DNA from: Hoeflea_A sp039025395
Lineage (GTDB): Bacteria; Pseudomonadota; Alphaproteobacteria; Rhizobiales; Rhizobiaceae
Length of the DNA stretch: 64,000 nt
Assembly: GCA_039025395.1 (NCBI GenBank)
Contig: JBCCOK010000021.1
Location: 9,627 to 73,626 of the forward strand
Reading direction: 5' to 3'
The position numbers and the translations under genes are program-made. The first letter of the stretch is position 1; every line of letters begins with the position of its first letter. Positions 34,198 to 43,201 of the stretch are shown here, one piece after another. Under the pieces are notes generated by a model. The model made no database searches and was not told the DNA's origin. It saw nothing but the letters and a program-made list of their open reading frames with translations.

Positions 34198-35376
34198 CTA
34201 AACCTTCACCCATGCAGCATTGCGCGCGGACGATTTCACACAGGCCTCAATAAAACGCATACCTGCGACGCCGTCTTCAACGGTTGGGTAGATCACGCCC
34301 TTTGGAGCGGCGGCACCCTTTCGCGCAGCGCGAATGGCAGCTGCAGCCTCGCCGTAGATGTTGGCAAAGCCTTCAAGATAGCCTTCCGGGTGGCCCGGCG
34401 GTATACGGATGATGCGCGCCGCGGCGCCGGTCGTACCCGAACCGCCTCGGGTCAGCATCTGTTTCGGCTTTCCGAACGGCGTATACCAAAGCTGGTTTGG
34501 ATGCTCCTGCTGCCATTCGATGCCTCCCTTGTCGCCGTAGACCCGAAGGCGCAGTGCGTTTTCGTTGCCTGGTGCCACCTGGCTCGTCCATATCATTCCC
34601 TTGGCAGGCACTCCCTTGCCAACAGGCTTGAAGCGGACCATGACATGCACATTGTCATCGAGCCGGCGGCTGGGCACGAAACTGTCGAGGTCAGCCGCGA
34701 CAGCTTCGGTTTCAAGACCGCTGACAAAGCTGGCGAGGTTCCACGCATGGGTGCCGATATCGCCCACGCATCCGCCGGATCCGGAACGGGCAGGGTCCGT
34801 CCGCCATTCGGCCTGTTTATTGCCGGTGGTTTCCGTCGCAACGGTAAGCCAATCCTGGGGATATTCGGCCTGCACCAGACGGATGGTGCCGAGCTTGCCC
34901 TTGGCAACCATTTCCTGCGCCTGCCGGATCATCGGATAGCCCGTATAGTTGTGCGTCAGTACAAAAATCCTGCCGGATTTATCTACCAGTTTTGCGAGTT
35001 TCCTGGCATCAGCGAGGGTTGATGTCAGGGGTTTGTCGCAAATGACGTGGATTCCGGCATCAAGGAACGCCTTTGCTGCCGGGTAGTGCATGTTGTTGGG
35101 GGTAACGATCGATACAGCTTCAATCCCGTCGTCGCGCCGCGCCTCCGCCTTTGCCATCTCTGCAAAAGTGCCGTAGCAACGGTCCGCTGCGAGACCCAAT
35201 TCCCGCCCGGAAGCGAGTGCCCGTTTCGGATCTGATGACAAAGCACCTGCAATCAGTTCGTATTGGCCGTCGAGACGTGCTGCGATTCTGTGTACCGCAC
35301 CGATAAATGCGCCCTGTCCGCCACCGACCATGCCCAGACGGATTGGGCCTGAAGTCGAATTCTTCCCATTGCTCAT
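34198..35376 (-). CDS. Gfo/Idh/MocA family oxidoreductase, last gene of sugar operon
   Basis: This is a 392-residue NAD(P)-dependent sugar dehydrogenase. The Rossmann loop is RLGMVGGGQGAFIGAVH and the catalytic Lys segment is HVICDKPLTS; GGCVGDIGTHAWNL carries the conserved His/Asp pair. It is the last of four genes on the minus strand, ten bases after the isomerase-like gene at 35386. It probably oxidises or reduces a sugar or inositol derivative made by its neighbours. Confidence 0.9.
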   Translation of the reverse strand: MSNGKNSTSGPIRLGMVGGGQGAFIGAVHRIAARLDGQYELIAGALSSDPKRALASGRELGLAADRCYGTFAEMAKAEARRDDGIEAVSIVTPNNMHYPAAKAFLDAGIHVICDKPLTSTLADARKLAKLVDKSGRIFVLTHNYTGYPMIRQAQEMVAKGKLGTIRLVQAEYPQDWLTVATETTGNKQAEWRTDPARSGSGGCVGDIGTHAWNLASFVSGLETEAVAADLDSFVPSRRLDDNVHVMVRFKPVGKGVPAKGMIWTSQVAPGNENALRLRVYGDKGGIEWQQEHPNQLWYTPFGKPKQMLTRGGSGTTGAAARIIRIPPGHPEGYLEGFANIYGEAAAAIRAARKGAAAPKGVIYPTVEDGVAGMRFIEACVKSSARNAAWVKV

Positions 35377-35385
35377 ACCGGTCTC

Positions 35386-36441
35386 CTAAAGCCCCAGCAT
35401 CCGCCGGATCTGATCTTTGTCCGTGTCGCCGCCAGCGAAATCGTCGAACGCTTTTTCAGTAACCCGTATGATGTGCTCCGAGATGAACGGCGCACCCTCT
35501 GCGGCACCCTGTTCCGGATGCTTCAGGCAACACTCCCACTCAAGCACTGCCCAGCTGTCGTAGTCGTATTTGGAGAGTTTCGAGAAAATGGCGGAAAAGT
35601 CGACCTGGCCGTCGCCCAGGGAACGAAAGCGTCCGGCCCGGTCGACCCAGCTTTGATAGCCAGAGTAGACGCCCTGTCGTCCATCGGGGTTAAACTCGGC
35701 ATCTTTCACATGAAAAGCGGAAATTCTCTCATGATAAAGGTCGATGAAAGCCAGATAATCAAGCTGTTGGAGTACGAAATGAGACGGGTCGTAATTGATT
35801 GTGCAGCGGCCGTGGCCGCCTAGCGCATCCAGGAACATTTCGAAGGTGACGCCGTCAAAAACATCTTCGCCGGGATGCAACTCATAACCGACATCGACAC
35901 CATGTTCGTCATAGAGGTCGAGGATCGGTTTCCAGCGCCGTGCCAGTTCGCCAAAGGCTTCTTCAACCAACCCCGCCGGGCGTTGCGGCCATGGGTACAG
36001 GTAGGGAAAGGCCAGTGCGCCCGTAAAGGAGACTGAGACGTCAAGACCGAGATTTCGTGACGCAATGGCGGCGTTCTTGACCTGCTGCGTTGCCCATTCC
36101 TGCCTTGCGGCAGGATTGCCATGCACCGCTTCTGGGGCAAAGGCGTCAAACTGCTCGTCATAGGCGGGGTGGACCGCAATCAATTGACCTTGCAGATGCG
36201 TGGATAGCTCCGTGATTTCAACACCGGCTTTGCTGCAGATACCCTTTACCTCGTCGCAGTAATCCTTTGATTCCGCGGCTTTATCGAGATCGAAAAGGCG
36301 ATCGTCCCAAGTAGGTAGCTGCACGCCTTTATAGCCGAGAGACGCTGCCCATTCCGCGATCGCCGGCAGCGTGTTGAACGGCGCCTCATCGCCGGCAAAC
36401 TGCGCCAGAAAAATGGCTGGTCCCTTGATGTTGGTTGCCAT
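35386..36441 (-). CDS. Sugar phosphate isomerase/epimerase (TIM barrel)
   Basis: This 351-residue AP-endonuclease-family-2/xylose-isomerase-type barrel starts at ATG 36441 behind GGGGGAGG. Metal-site patterns are YELHPGEDVFDG, INYDPSHFVLQ and ISAFHVKDAEF, and the C-terminal VLEWECC supplies the last Glu. It should isomerise or epimerise a keto-sugar handled by the dehydrogenases beside it. Confidence 0.88.
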   Translation of the reverse strand: MATNIKGPAIFLAQFAGDEAPFNTLPAIAEWAASLGYKGVQLPTWDDRLFDLDKAAESKDYCDEVKGICSKAGVEITELSTHLQGQLIAVHPAYDEQFDAFAPEAVHGNPAARQEWATQQVKNAAIASRNLGLDVSVSFTGALAFPYLYPWPQRPAGLVEEAFGELARRWKPILDLYDEHGVDVGYELHPGEDVFDGVTFEMFLDALGGHGRCTINYDPSHFVLQQLDYLAFIDLYHERISAFHVKDAEFNPDGRQGVYSGYQSWVDRAGRFRSLGDGQVDFSAIFSKLSKYDYDSWAVLEWECCLKHPEQGAAEGAPFISEHIIRVTEKAFDDFAGGDTDKDQIRRMLGL

Positions 36442-36472
36442 GAAATACCTCCCCCTGAAATGAACGGCACAA

Positions 36473-37606
36473 TTACGCCATGAGCGTTTGGGCTTCCTGC
36501 GGTGAAAGAGCTTCCGGACGCTCACACCGCGTCTCCATCTCCATGAAGCGCTTTTTGTCACTGGAATGCAATATCGCCGTCATTACCTCGACAACATGCA
36601 GGGCAAATTCGAGCGAACAGCGGTGACGACGGTTTTGTTTGATGGCCTGCGCCATATCGGCAAGGCCTGCGGCGCGGTAGTTTGCCGTTCGGCCCCATGA
36701 ATGCTCTTCATTGTCCACGCCTAGCGGATGTTCCCATTCCGGTTCTTCGATCACGTAATCGGATCGGGTCGTGTATCGTACTTCGCCGGCAAAATAATTC
36801 GGATCGGGCATGAATAATGATCCTTTTTCGCCGTAGAGTTCCATAGGTCCATGCCCGTTCTCCCACACATCCCAGCTAGCGCCGAGCGTAACCAACGCGT
36901 TGTTTTCAAACTCAAGCAAGGCATGAAACGTGGTCGGCGTTTCAACCGTTATGGTTTCGCCGGCGCGCGGTTGCGATGTGATGGTGCGTTGCGGGGCAGG
37001 GGTCGCCGACATGGCGGCAACGCTCTTCACCGGTCCGATCAACTGGACAAGATTTGAGATGTAATAGGCGCCCAGATCGAGGATCGGACCCCCGCCCGGC
37101 TTGAAAAAGAAGTCTGGATTGGGATGCCAGTGCTCCATTCCGTGGCTCATCACGTGGCATGTGCCGCTGGTTATCTTGCCAAGATCACCGCGATCGACGA
37201 GATGTCGCGCAAGCTGATGCGCGCCGCCAAGAAACGTATCCGGCGCCGATCCGATACGCACGCCGCGGTCGGCCGCGATGGCGGCAAGCTGCTGTCCTTC
37301 CGAAACGGACAAAACGAATGGCTTCTCGGCGTAGACGTGTTTGTTCTGTTTCAAAAAGCGTTTGGACACCTCGAAATGCGCCGCCGGGACCGTCAGATTG
37401 ACGACGATGTCGATATCATCCGCCGCGAGCATGTCGTCGACGCTGTCCGCACGAACATCGAACTCTTCTGCTCTCGCCCGCGCTGCATCCTCGTTGATGT
37501 CTGAGCAGGCAATAATCTCGAAACTGTTGAAAAGCTTAGAGAGTTTAAAATAGGCAGAAGATATGTTGCCGCAGCCCACGATGCCGACACCCAGACGATC
37601 AGGCAT
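36473..37606 (-). CDS. Gfo/Idh/MocA family oxidoreductase
   Basis: This 377-residue sugar dehydrogenase has a dinucleotide loop (GVGIVGCGNISSAYF) and the catalytic motif HVYAEKPFVLS, followed by GGAHQLARHLVD and GGGPILDLGAYYISNLV. It overlaps the upstream isomerase by eight bases, so translation is probably coupled. It is distinct in sequence from the 34198 enzyme, so the operon contains two different redox steps. Confidence 0.9.
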   Translation of the reverse strand: MPDRLGVGIVGCGNISSAYFKLSKLFNSFEIIACSDINEDAARARAEEFDVRADSVDDMLAADDIDIVVNLTVPAAHFEVSKRFLKQNKHVYAEKPFVLSVSEGQQLAAIAADRGVRIGSAPDTFLGGAHQLARHLVDRGDLGKITSGTCHVMSHGMEHWHPNPDFFFKPGGGPILDLGAYYISNLVQLIGPVKSVAAMSATPAPQRTITSQPRAGETITVETPTTFHALLEFENNALVTLGASWDVWENGHGPMELYGEKGSLFMPDPNYFAGEVRYTTRSDYVIEEPEWEHPLGVDNEEHSWGRTANYRAAGLADMAQAIKQNRRHRCSLEFALHVVEVMTAILHSSDKKRFMEMETRCERPEALSPQEAQTLMA

Positions 37607-38363
37607 TCTCGGGCGCCTCCATGCTCTTCAGCGCTTCGATCGACCGTTGCGCGAAGCGTTCAAAGTCGCTTGGATTGTCATGTTCAACAATCAGGTGCCG
37701 AACCTTGGCATGCTTTTTTAGTTCGCGCAGGATGTTGCGCCAAGAAACGATCCCGTGGCCGACATCGGCCCAGCCATCCTCCTGCTCGCACTGACCCGAA
37801 GGTGCAATATCCTTCACGTGCACCGCCGTGATCCGGTGGCCGTAATCTTCTATCCATTGCAGAGGTTCGTCGCCACCCCTCAGGATCCAGGCGATATCGG
37901 CCTCCCAATCGATGTCGATTGCTTCTTCGAGGATGATTTTCTGCGCGCAATCACCACTCTCCATCTGTTTGAACTCGAAGTCGTGGTTGTGCCAGCCGAA
38001 AGCAAGCCCGGCTTGGTTGACATTCTCGCCGATCGCGGCGAGCCGCCGAGCGAACAGTTTCCAACCGGCATTGTCGACTGGCCGTGCTTCTTCCTCGAGA
38101 TAGGGGCAGAAAATGCACTCCACGCCCAACCCTCGCGCCAGCGCAAGCGACGTATCGAATTCGTCTTCCATCGCTTTTAGCGAAAAGTGTGCCGTTGGCA
38201 TCGTCAAACCGGCGCTGCGCATCAGCTCGGCAAATTCGTCCGGCTGAGCATAAACACCGCCAAAGCCTTCGACTTGCGCGTAGCCAAGGCTGGCGAGGCG
38301 CTTGAGCACGTGCTGCCATGGCTGAAAGTTGCGCGCGCTATAGAGCTGAAAAGACACGTCCAT
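37599..38363 (-). CDS. Sugar phosphate isomerase/epimerase, first gene of operon
   Basis: This 254-residue TIM-barrel protein has GWHNHDFEF, IDIDWEADIAW, ITAVHVKDIAP and LIVEHDNPSDF, the usual metal ligands of the xylose-isomerase-like family. It is the first intact gene after the decayed binding-protein gene and LacI-type operator upstream. The start has no strong ribosome site, which fits an operon that lost genes in front of it. Confidence 0.88.
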   Translation of the reverse strand: MDVSFQLYSARNFQPWQHVLKRLASLGYAQVEGFGGVYAQPDEFAELMRSAGLTMPTAHFSLKAMEDEFDTSLALARGLGVECIFCPYLEEEARPVDNAGWKLFARRLAAIGENVNQAGLAFGWHNHDFEFKQMESGDCAQKIILEEAIDIDWEADIAWILRGGDEPLQWIEDYGHRITAVHVKDIAPSGQCEQEDGWADVGHGIVSWRNILRELKKHAKVRHLIVEHDNPSDFERFAQRSIEALKSMEAPENA

Positions 38364-38564
38364 TAAAGTCTCAACACCGTGTTGTTTTGTTGAATTACAA
38401 TCTGTTTTCGGAATGCCTTGCCAAGAGGTATATGCTTATCGGCTCAAAGCCCTTTTCAGGTTCTCACCGACTATATGCCCAACCAGCCATTGGAGCTGTT
38501 TGGGAGAGATTATTCTCTATCCTTTCCGATGTACGGAACTGCCGCACCGTCAGTCTTCCAATGT
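38364..38564. other. Leader of the sugar operon, decayed sequence
   Basis: Part of a 723-base stretch without an intact gene. Both strands have stops in all frames I followed. It probably represents degraded DNA of the lost transporter genes. Confidence 0.4.
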
Positions 38565-38765
38565 TTGCCGCCACCGACAATCGCGCCTTCGATCCATTGT
38601 TGCCGGTGGCGTTGAACGCATTTGCAAAATCCTTCAAGGCAGCTGCGTCGCTGCAAGACGTCCACCAACGCGCTACCTCAAGGTCGTGTACAGCGGATGC
38701 CTGTGCTCCGGCTAGGAGTTTGAACGCTGGTTATGCTGTTCCGCTTCCTTGCTTGGTGGTTTCAT
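38565..38765 (-). pseudogene. Remnant of a sugar ABC transporter substrate-binding protein gene
   Basis: Reading from 38730, the frame gives a signal-peptide tail (LLAGAQASA) then LEVARWWTSCSDAAALKDF and ANAFNATGN. This closely fits the mature N-terminus of glucose/glycerol-type binding proteins (LEVTHWWTSGGEAAAL-like). A frameshift then moves to another frame, which continues WIEGAIVGGG, the next conserved piece. A TAA interrupts the signal peptide (38731-38733). After GGG the match is lost. A transporter gene therefore once stood between the operator and the isomerase. Confidence 0.6.
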
Positions 38766-38846
38766 TTGCCGCCAGTCTCCGAAAGCTCCGGCACGGCATA
38801 AAAAGCAATTTGTCATTGTAACCCATCACAGATGAAAGATCGTATA

Positions 38847-38860
38847 TGTAATCGATTACA
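38847..38860. promoter_or_regulatory. LacI-family-type operator, perfect 14-base palindrome
   Basis: TGTAATCGATTACA is an exact palindrome with the central CG of LacI-family operators. It lies 82 bases before the remnant binding-protein gene and about 490 before the first intact operon gene. No LacI-type gene is present in the window. Confidence 0.65.
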
Positions 38861-39086
38861 CATGAGAGGATGCGTTCGCTTAACCATTCTGTCAAGAATA
38901 TATGATCACGCGTTCCTGTAGTTGCCCCTGCCAGTGCCGGCTTCATTCTTTTAAGGGTTGTTGCGCGAGGATTGCGGCGATGAAATTCTGTTCCTTTTCA
39001 GAGTTTCGCCGCAAAATCTGCCGTGTCCTGAAGCCGCAAAGATGCGCCACCTGGTGGCTTTCGAAAAAGACGCATCAACCGACTGT

Positions 39087-39728
39087 TCAAGAGCGGTCGT
39101 GGTGAAATTCGATGTCGGCCGGCAGCGATTGCAACATGACAAGTTCGCCGTTCGGGATGTCGTTTCCGAACGCCTTTTTCTCTGCCATTTGGCGATCGAA
39201 ACCATGTGTGACCCATCTCGAAATCAGCCTCTCGCGCAGCGTATCCATCTGCGCAGTGAGAAAGACGCGGCAATCAAGCAAGCCACTGATTTCTGACCAG
39301 GGTTGGCGGTCGAGAAGAAGATAGTTTCCTTCAATGAGAACGTACCGGCAGTGGGTCGCGACGATGGCCGCATCAGGCCGCACGCAGTCGGCATCGCGGT
39401 CGAAAGCCGGTATGCTCACAGGCGCAGAGTTGTCTTTGAGCTGTCTGACGAGGGTGACAAAGCCCCTCGCGTCAAATGTTTCCGGTGCGCCTTTTCGTTT
39501 CAGCAGCCCCAGCGCTTTCAAGCGGTCGTTGTCGAGGTGAAAACCGTCCATGGGCACAGTGGTGACGGCGTCGCCTTCGGCAGCAAGCGCGTGGTTTAGC
39601 GCTTCAGCGAGCGTAGACTTACCTACGCCTGGCGGGCCTGCGATACCAACCAGAAAGCGGTCGCAGTTTCGGCTGCGGGCATTCACAAACGCGGCCAGAT
39701 CAGAGACAGTATGGGCAATCATGGCCAT
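39087..39728 (-). CDS. Sugar kinase-like P-loop protein, FrcK type
   Basis: This is a 213-residue nucleoside/phosphoribulokinase-like kinase. Walker A is GIAGPPGVGKSTLAEAL, and MDGFHLDNDRLKALGLLKRKGAPETFD is the FrcK/uridine-kinase-like substrate loop. VLIEGNYLLLDRQPW and RWVTHGFDR follow. FrcK genes accompany fructose-type ABC transporters in rhizobia. Here no transporter survives, only the remnant downstream. ATG 39728 or 39722 may start it. Confidence 0.8.
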   Translation of the reverse strand: MAMIAHTVSDLAAFVNARSRNCDRFLVGIAGPPGVGKSTLAEALNHALAAEGDAVTTVPMDGFHLDNDRLKALGLLKRKGAPETFDARGFVTLVRQLKDNSAPVSIPAFDRDADCVRPDAAIVATHCRYVLIEGNYLLLDRQPWSEISGLLDCRVFLTAQMDTLRERLISRWVTHGFDRQMAEKKAFGNDIPNGELVMLQSLPADIEFHHDRS

Positions 39729-39819
39729 CGCGTACCCATCTCGTGTCCGGTTTGCAAGATACCGGTCCGGTCTGCGCTACCGGATCCGATAATCATGCAT
39801 TGGCGGTTGGGCGGGCTGA

Positions 39820-40788
39820 TTATCCCTGGGTGTCAGGCTGGATGGGCTGAACCGGCCTGACCTGATCCCTTGATTGGGCTCTTTTGCCTTCCCTCTGCTT
39901 CATGCGCTGCGAACGCTCGCCGCGGTGTTTTGCGCGCTTGCGGTCCGCACTGGTTACAACGCCGTCCATGTTGCGGTCGTTGTTGCGTACGAAGTCGATA
40001 TTGCCGGCGGAGTACTCCTCGCGCGTGATGCTGAGATCACCGTTGCGATCATAACTCTGGAAGCCGCTCACGATCCTTTCCTGGTTCATGTCTTGCCATA
40101 TGGCGGCAAACTCCTCCAGGGAGACAGACTGGTTGTTATCGCTATCCGCGTCGCCGAACAATGCGGTTCGGATCTGATCGAATTCCGCACGGGTGATCTT
40201 GCCATCGCCATCCGTGTCAAAGCGCTCCATCAGGCGCTCGGTCCCTCGACCGCCACGCCGCCAGCTGCGCGTTGCCATCCGGCCTTGACCTTGACCCGCG
40301 CGTGTTGCTTCACGCCGTTGCGGTCTGGTCAGTTCGCCATTGCCGTCGCGATCAAGCCGGTTGAACATCCGTTCCGATGCTGAATCGAATTCAGCGACCG
40401 TCACAGCACCGTCGCCGTCCCGGTCCAGTCTTTGGAAGGCACGAACCATCGGCATGCGCGTCGATTGGAGCCAGGCGGTGCGGAAATCATCCAGCGTGAT
40501 GACACCGTTTTCACCGGCAAACCGGTTAAAGCGCTCTTCAATGACCGCTTCAACTTCGTCCTGCGTAATGACGCCATCATTGTTGACGTCGTAGCGCTCA
40601 AATGCACGCCGCATACCGCGCTCGCCGCCGCCACGGCGCGGACCGGACCGGCTGCTAGCATGCGCCACTCGCTCTTCGGCAACGGGCTGTGTCTCAGTCG
40701 CGGTCGATTGTGCCATTGCCGGCACGAGGCTGGCGCCGACAAAAGTGGTGGCGACAAGTGTAACGGCCGCCTTGCGGATGGTTTTCAT
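39820..40788 (-). CDS. Exported EF-hand protein with about seven calcium loops
   Basis: This 322-residue protein has ATG 40788 behind AGGAG and a signal peptide ending PAMAQ. Clear EF-hand loops are DVNNDGVITQDE, DRDGDGAVTVAEF, DRDGNGELTRPQ, DTDGDGKITRAEF, DSDNNQSVSLEEF, DRNGDLSITREEY and DRNMDGVVTSAD; a further one (NGVITLDD) is degenerate. The tail is strongly basic. It is probably a periplasmic calcium-binding protein. It is divergent from a response regulator, which may control it. Confidence 0.88.
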   Translation of the reverse strand: MKTIRKAAVTLVATTFVGASLVPAMAQSTATETQPVAEERVAHASSRSGPRRGGGERGMRRAFERYDVNNDGVITQDEVEAVIEERFNRFAGENGVITLDDFRTAWLQSTRMPMVRAFQRLDRDGDGAVTVAEFDSASERMFNRLDRDGNGELTRPQRREATRAGQGQGRMATRSWRRGGRGTERLMERFDTDGDGKITRAEFDQIRTALFGDADSDNNQSVSLEEFAAIWQDMNQERIVSGFQSYDRNGDLSITREEYSAGNIDFVRNNDRNMDGVVTSADRKRAKHRGERSQRMKQREGKRAQSRDQVRPVQPIQPDTQG

Positions 40789-40810
40789 CGCTCCTGTCCT
40801 TTCGTTTTTT

Positions 40811-40893
40811 TGTTGCGATAAACATAAGCTAGTTCGAACTTGTCGCAAAACTACGAAGCTGAGAGCACCTTTCTGTCGCCAAATGTCGCCAGA
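40811..40893. repeat. Direct TGTCGC repeats between EF-hand gene and response regulator
   Basis: TGTTGC (40811), TGTCGCAAAA (40841), TGTCGCCAAA (40874) and TGTCGCCAGA (40884) form same-direction repeats. The last two have an exact ten-base period. Such spaced direct repeats are typical binding sites of OmpR-family regulators. Confidence 0.5.
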
Positions 40894-40998
40894 ACACGGG
40901 CTGACACAGTTTGTTACAAATTCCATTTCCCCAATCGACACACAGCCGCTAACTCTTGACTGGCAAGCGTTGCAATACCGTCGGAGAAACCGATTGGC

Positions 40999-41727
40999 AT
41001 GAGTGAAATCAGTGCGCACATCCTCGTCGTCGACGATCACCGCGATATTCGCGAATCGCTTGCGCGTTATCTGGTAAAAAACGGCTTTCGCGCATCTGTC
41101 GCGGAGAGCGCGGCACAGGCACGCAAGATGCTTGCGGCAGCCTCGATCGATCTGGTCGTTCTCGATATCATGATGCCCGGAGAGGACGGACTTTCGCTTT
41201 GCCGTCACCTTGTCGAAAGCGGTGGTGCTCCCGTTATCCTTCTCACCGCGATGGCTGAAGATACGGATCGTGTCGTGGGCCTGGAAATGGGCGCGGATGA
41301 CTATGTCACCAAGCCATTCAATCCGCGTGAGTTGCTGGCACGCGTCCGGGCTGTTCTCCGCAGAACGTCACAGGTGCAAAGGGCGCGTGACCCGGTTTCA
41401 GCTGAACGACTGGCTTTCGATCGCTGGGTACTTGATCTGTCACAGCGCCACCTCGTTGACGATGAGATGGTGATCACGCCGCTTTCAACCGGAGAGTTCC
41501 AACTGCTCGTCGCCTTTTTGAAACGGCCGAAAATGGTTCTGTCCCGTGAGCAGTTGCTGGATTTGACATCCGGCCGCAGCCCCAATGTTTTTGACCGGTC
41601 GATCGACAATCAGGTCAGCCGCCTGCGCCGGAAGATCGAGCGGGATTCGAAAAGTCCGGAACTGATCAAAACCGTCTGGGGCGGCGGCTACACATTTACT
41701 GCCGACGTCCGGGAACCAGACCAATGA
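40999..41727 (+). CDS. OmpR-family response regulator
   Basis: This 242-residue regulator has a receiver with phosphorylation site Asp56 (LDIMMPGEDG), acidic pair VDDH and Lys in YVTKPF. A C-terminal winged helix follows (LSTGEFQLLVAFLKRPK, IDNQVSRLRRKIERD, TVWGGGYTF). It overlaps the kinase gene by ATGA. Direct repeats upstream suggest control of the EF-hand gene and of itself. Confidence 0.93.
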   Translation: MSEISAHILVVDDHRDIRESLARYLVKNGFRASVAESAAQARKMLAAASIDLVVLDIMMPGEDGLSLCRHLVESGGAPVILLTAMAEDTDRVVGLEMGADDYVTKPFNPRELLARVRAVLRRTSQVQRARDPVSAERLAFDRWVLDLSQRHLVDDEMVITPLSTGEFQLLVAFLKRPKMVLSREQLLDLTSGRSPNVFDRSIDNQVSRLRRKIERDSKSPELIKTVWGGGYTFTADVREPDQ

Positions 41728-43163
41728 AACGGCTCTGGAACCGGGTATTGCCGAGCAGTCTTGCCGGCCAACTGGTCGGTCTGATCCTTGTCGCCATTGT
41801 TGCCACGCAACTGTTTTCACTATGGCTTTTTACCGATGAGCGGCGCCTGGCGATGCTGGAACTGGCCGGTGGCCGGGTGGTTGCGAGAACCGCGGCGCTG
41901 GTCGAACTCCTGGACGACACACCAGTGGAACTGCACGATCAGATCCGTCGCGCAGCATCCAGTCCGCTAACCTATTACTGGATCTCCGACCGTCCGGCAC
42001 TTTCCCGTAGCGGAAGCGGAGCGACTGTTCAGCGAATTCGCCGGGCTTTGATCGAGGAAATCGGTACGCAGCGCCAGATCAGGACACAGATCGGCAGAAA
42101 TGTTGAACTGCCGCGCCGCTCCCGTCATCGTAACCACATATCCGGCGCGCGTGTATCCGGCGCCAATGATTCCAGTGCCCGAAATCGTGCTCGCCCGACC
42201 CGCGTCATTCCGCTTGTCGTCGCCATGTCGGTACAACTCAACAGCGGACGATGGCTCAACATGTCGGCAAGTCTCAACATGCAGCGCGGTTCGCTTGAGC
42301 GCGTCCTCGTGTCCGTCGGCCTTATGGCCGTTGCGACGATCCTGATCATTGTTTTCACCGTGCGGCGCCTCACCAGGCCGCTGCGCAACCTGGCGAAAGC
42401 GGCCGACCAGCTGGGAAGGGGCGGCGAAGGCTCTCAGGTTATCGAAGCAGGACCCCGTGAGATCCGAAGTGCAATCAACGCCTTCAATATCATGCAGGAG
42501 AGGTTGACCCGATACGTCCAGGATCGCACCAGCATGCTCGCGGCCATCAGTCATGATCTGAGAACCCCGATCACGTCGCTGCGCATCCGTGCGGAGTTTG
42601 TTGATGATGAAGAAAACCGCAACCGGATCAGTGCCACGCTCGACGAGATGCAGCGGATGGTCGAGGCCACCCTTGCCTTTGCGCGCGATGAGGCCAATCG
42701 CGAACCGCAAAGCCGCGTCGATCTCGGTGAGTTTCTCGATGCCATCGTGACGGACTATCAGGACATGGGCAAGCCGGTAAGGCTTGACGCTACACCGGCA
42801 CAGGACGGTGAGCGGACGATCGTCAGCTTTCGGCCGATTGCGGTGAAGCGTGCTCTCCGCAACCTCATCGACAACGCTGTTCGGTACGGAAACGAGGCAG
42901 CGATCGCCTGTAGTGTTGACGGTGACCTCGTCTCGATCACAATTTCGGACGGTGGTCCGGGCATTCCAGAAGAGCGGCTTGAGGAGGTTTTCGAACCTTT
43001 TCTCAGGCTTGAGGCCTCCCGCAGCGAAAAAACGGGTGGGATCGGCTTGGGCCTCGCTATCGCGCGCTCGAACATCCATGCCCATGGCGGGACACTCACG
43101 CTGAAGAACCGCCAGGAGGGAGGATTGATGGCAATCGTCCAATTGCCACGCGCTGCGCAATAA
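41724..43163 (+). CDS. Sensor histidine kinase, partner of the 40999 regulator
   Basis: This 479-residue kinase has two membrane helices (about 12-34 and 190-212) bracketing a periplasmic domain rich in Arg. HAMP comes next, then phospho-acceptor His277 in AAISHDLRTPITSL and ATPase boxes NLIDNAVRYG, DGGPGIPEERL and GIGLGLAIARS. The Arg-rich loop (RRSRHRNHISGARVSGAND) in the sensor region is unusual. It converges with a second kinase gene 38 bases away. Confidence 0.92.
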   Translation: MKRLWNRVLPSSLAGQLVGLILVAIVATQLFSLWLFTDERRLAMLELAGGRVVARTAALVELLDDTPVELHDQIRRAASSPLTYYWISDRPALSRSGSGATVQRIRRALIEEIGTQRQIRTQIGRNVELPRRSRHRNHISGARVSGANDSSARNRARPTRVIPLVVAMSVQLNSGRWLNMSASLNMQRGSLERVLVSVGLMAVATILIIVFTVRRLTRPLRNLAKAADQLGRGGEGSQVIEAGPREIRSAINAFNIMQERLTRYVQDRTSMLAAISHDLRTPITSLRIRAEFVDDEENRNRISATLDEMQRMVEATLAFARDEANREPQSRVDLGEFLDAIVTDYQDMGKPVRLDATPAQDGERTIVSFRPIAVKRALRNLIDNAVRYGNEAAIACSVDGDLVSITISDGGPGIPEERLEEVFEPFLRLEASRSEKTGGIGLGLAIARSNIHAHGGTLTLKNRQEGGLMAIVQLPRAAQ

Positions 43164-43201
43164 GCGCAAGCGGCGTCGATTGAGACGTTCAAAGGGCCGA
43201 A

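Noticed and set aside
38318..38821. 167-codon plus-strand frame over the decayed region
   Set aside because: The minus strand carries recognisable binding-protein pieces, so the plus frame is a shadow of the remnant.
39788..39824. GATAATCA/TGATTATC inverted repeat at the EF-hand stop
   Set aside because: A 21-base loop, no T-run and overlap with the stop codon. Weak evidence for a terminator.
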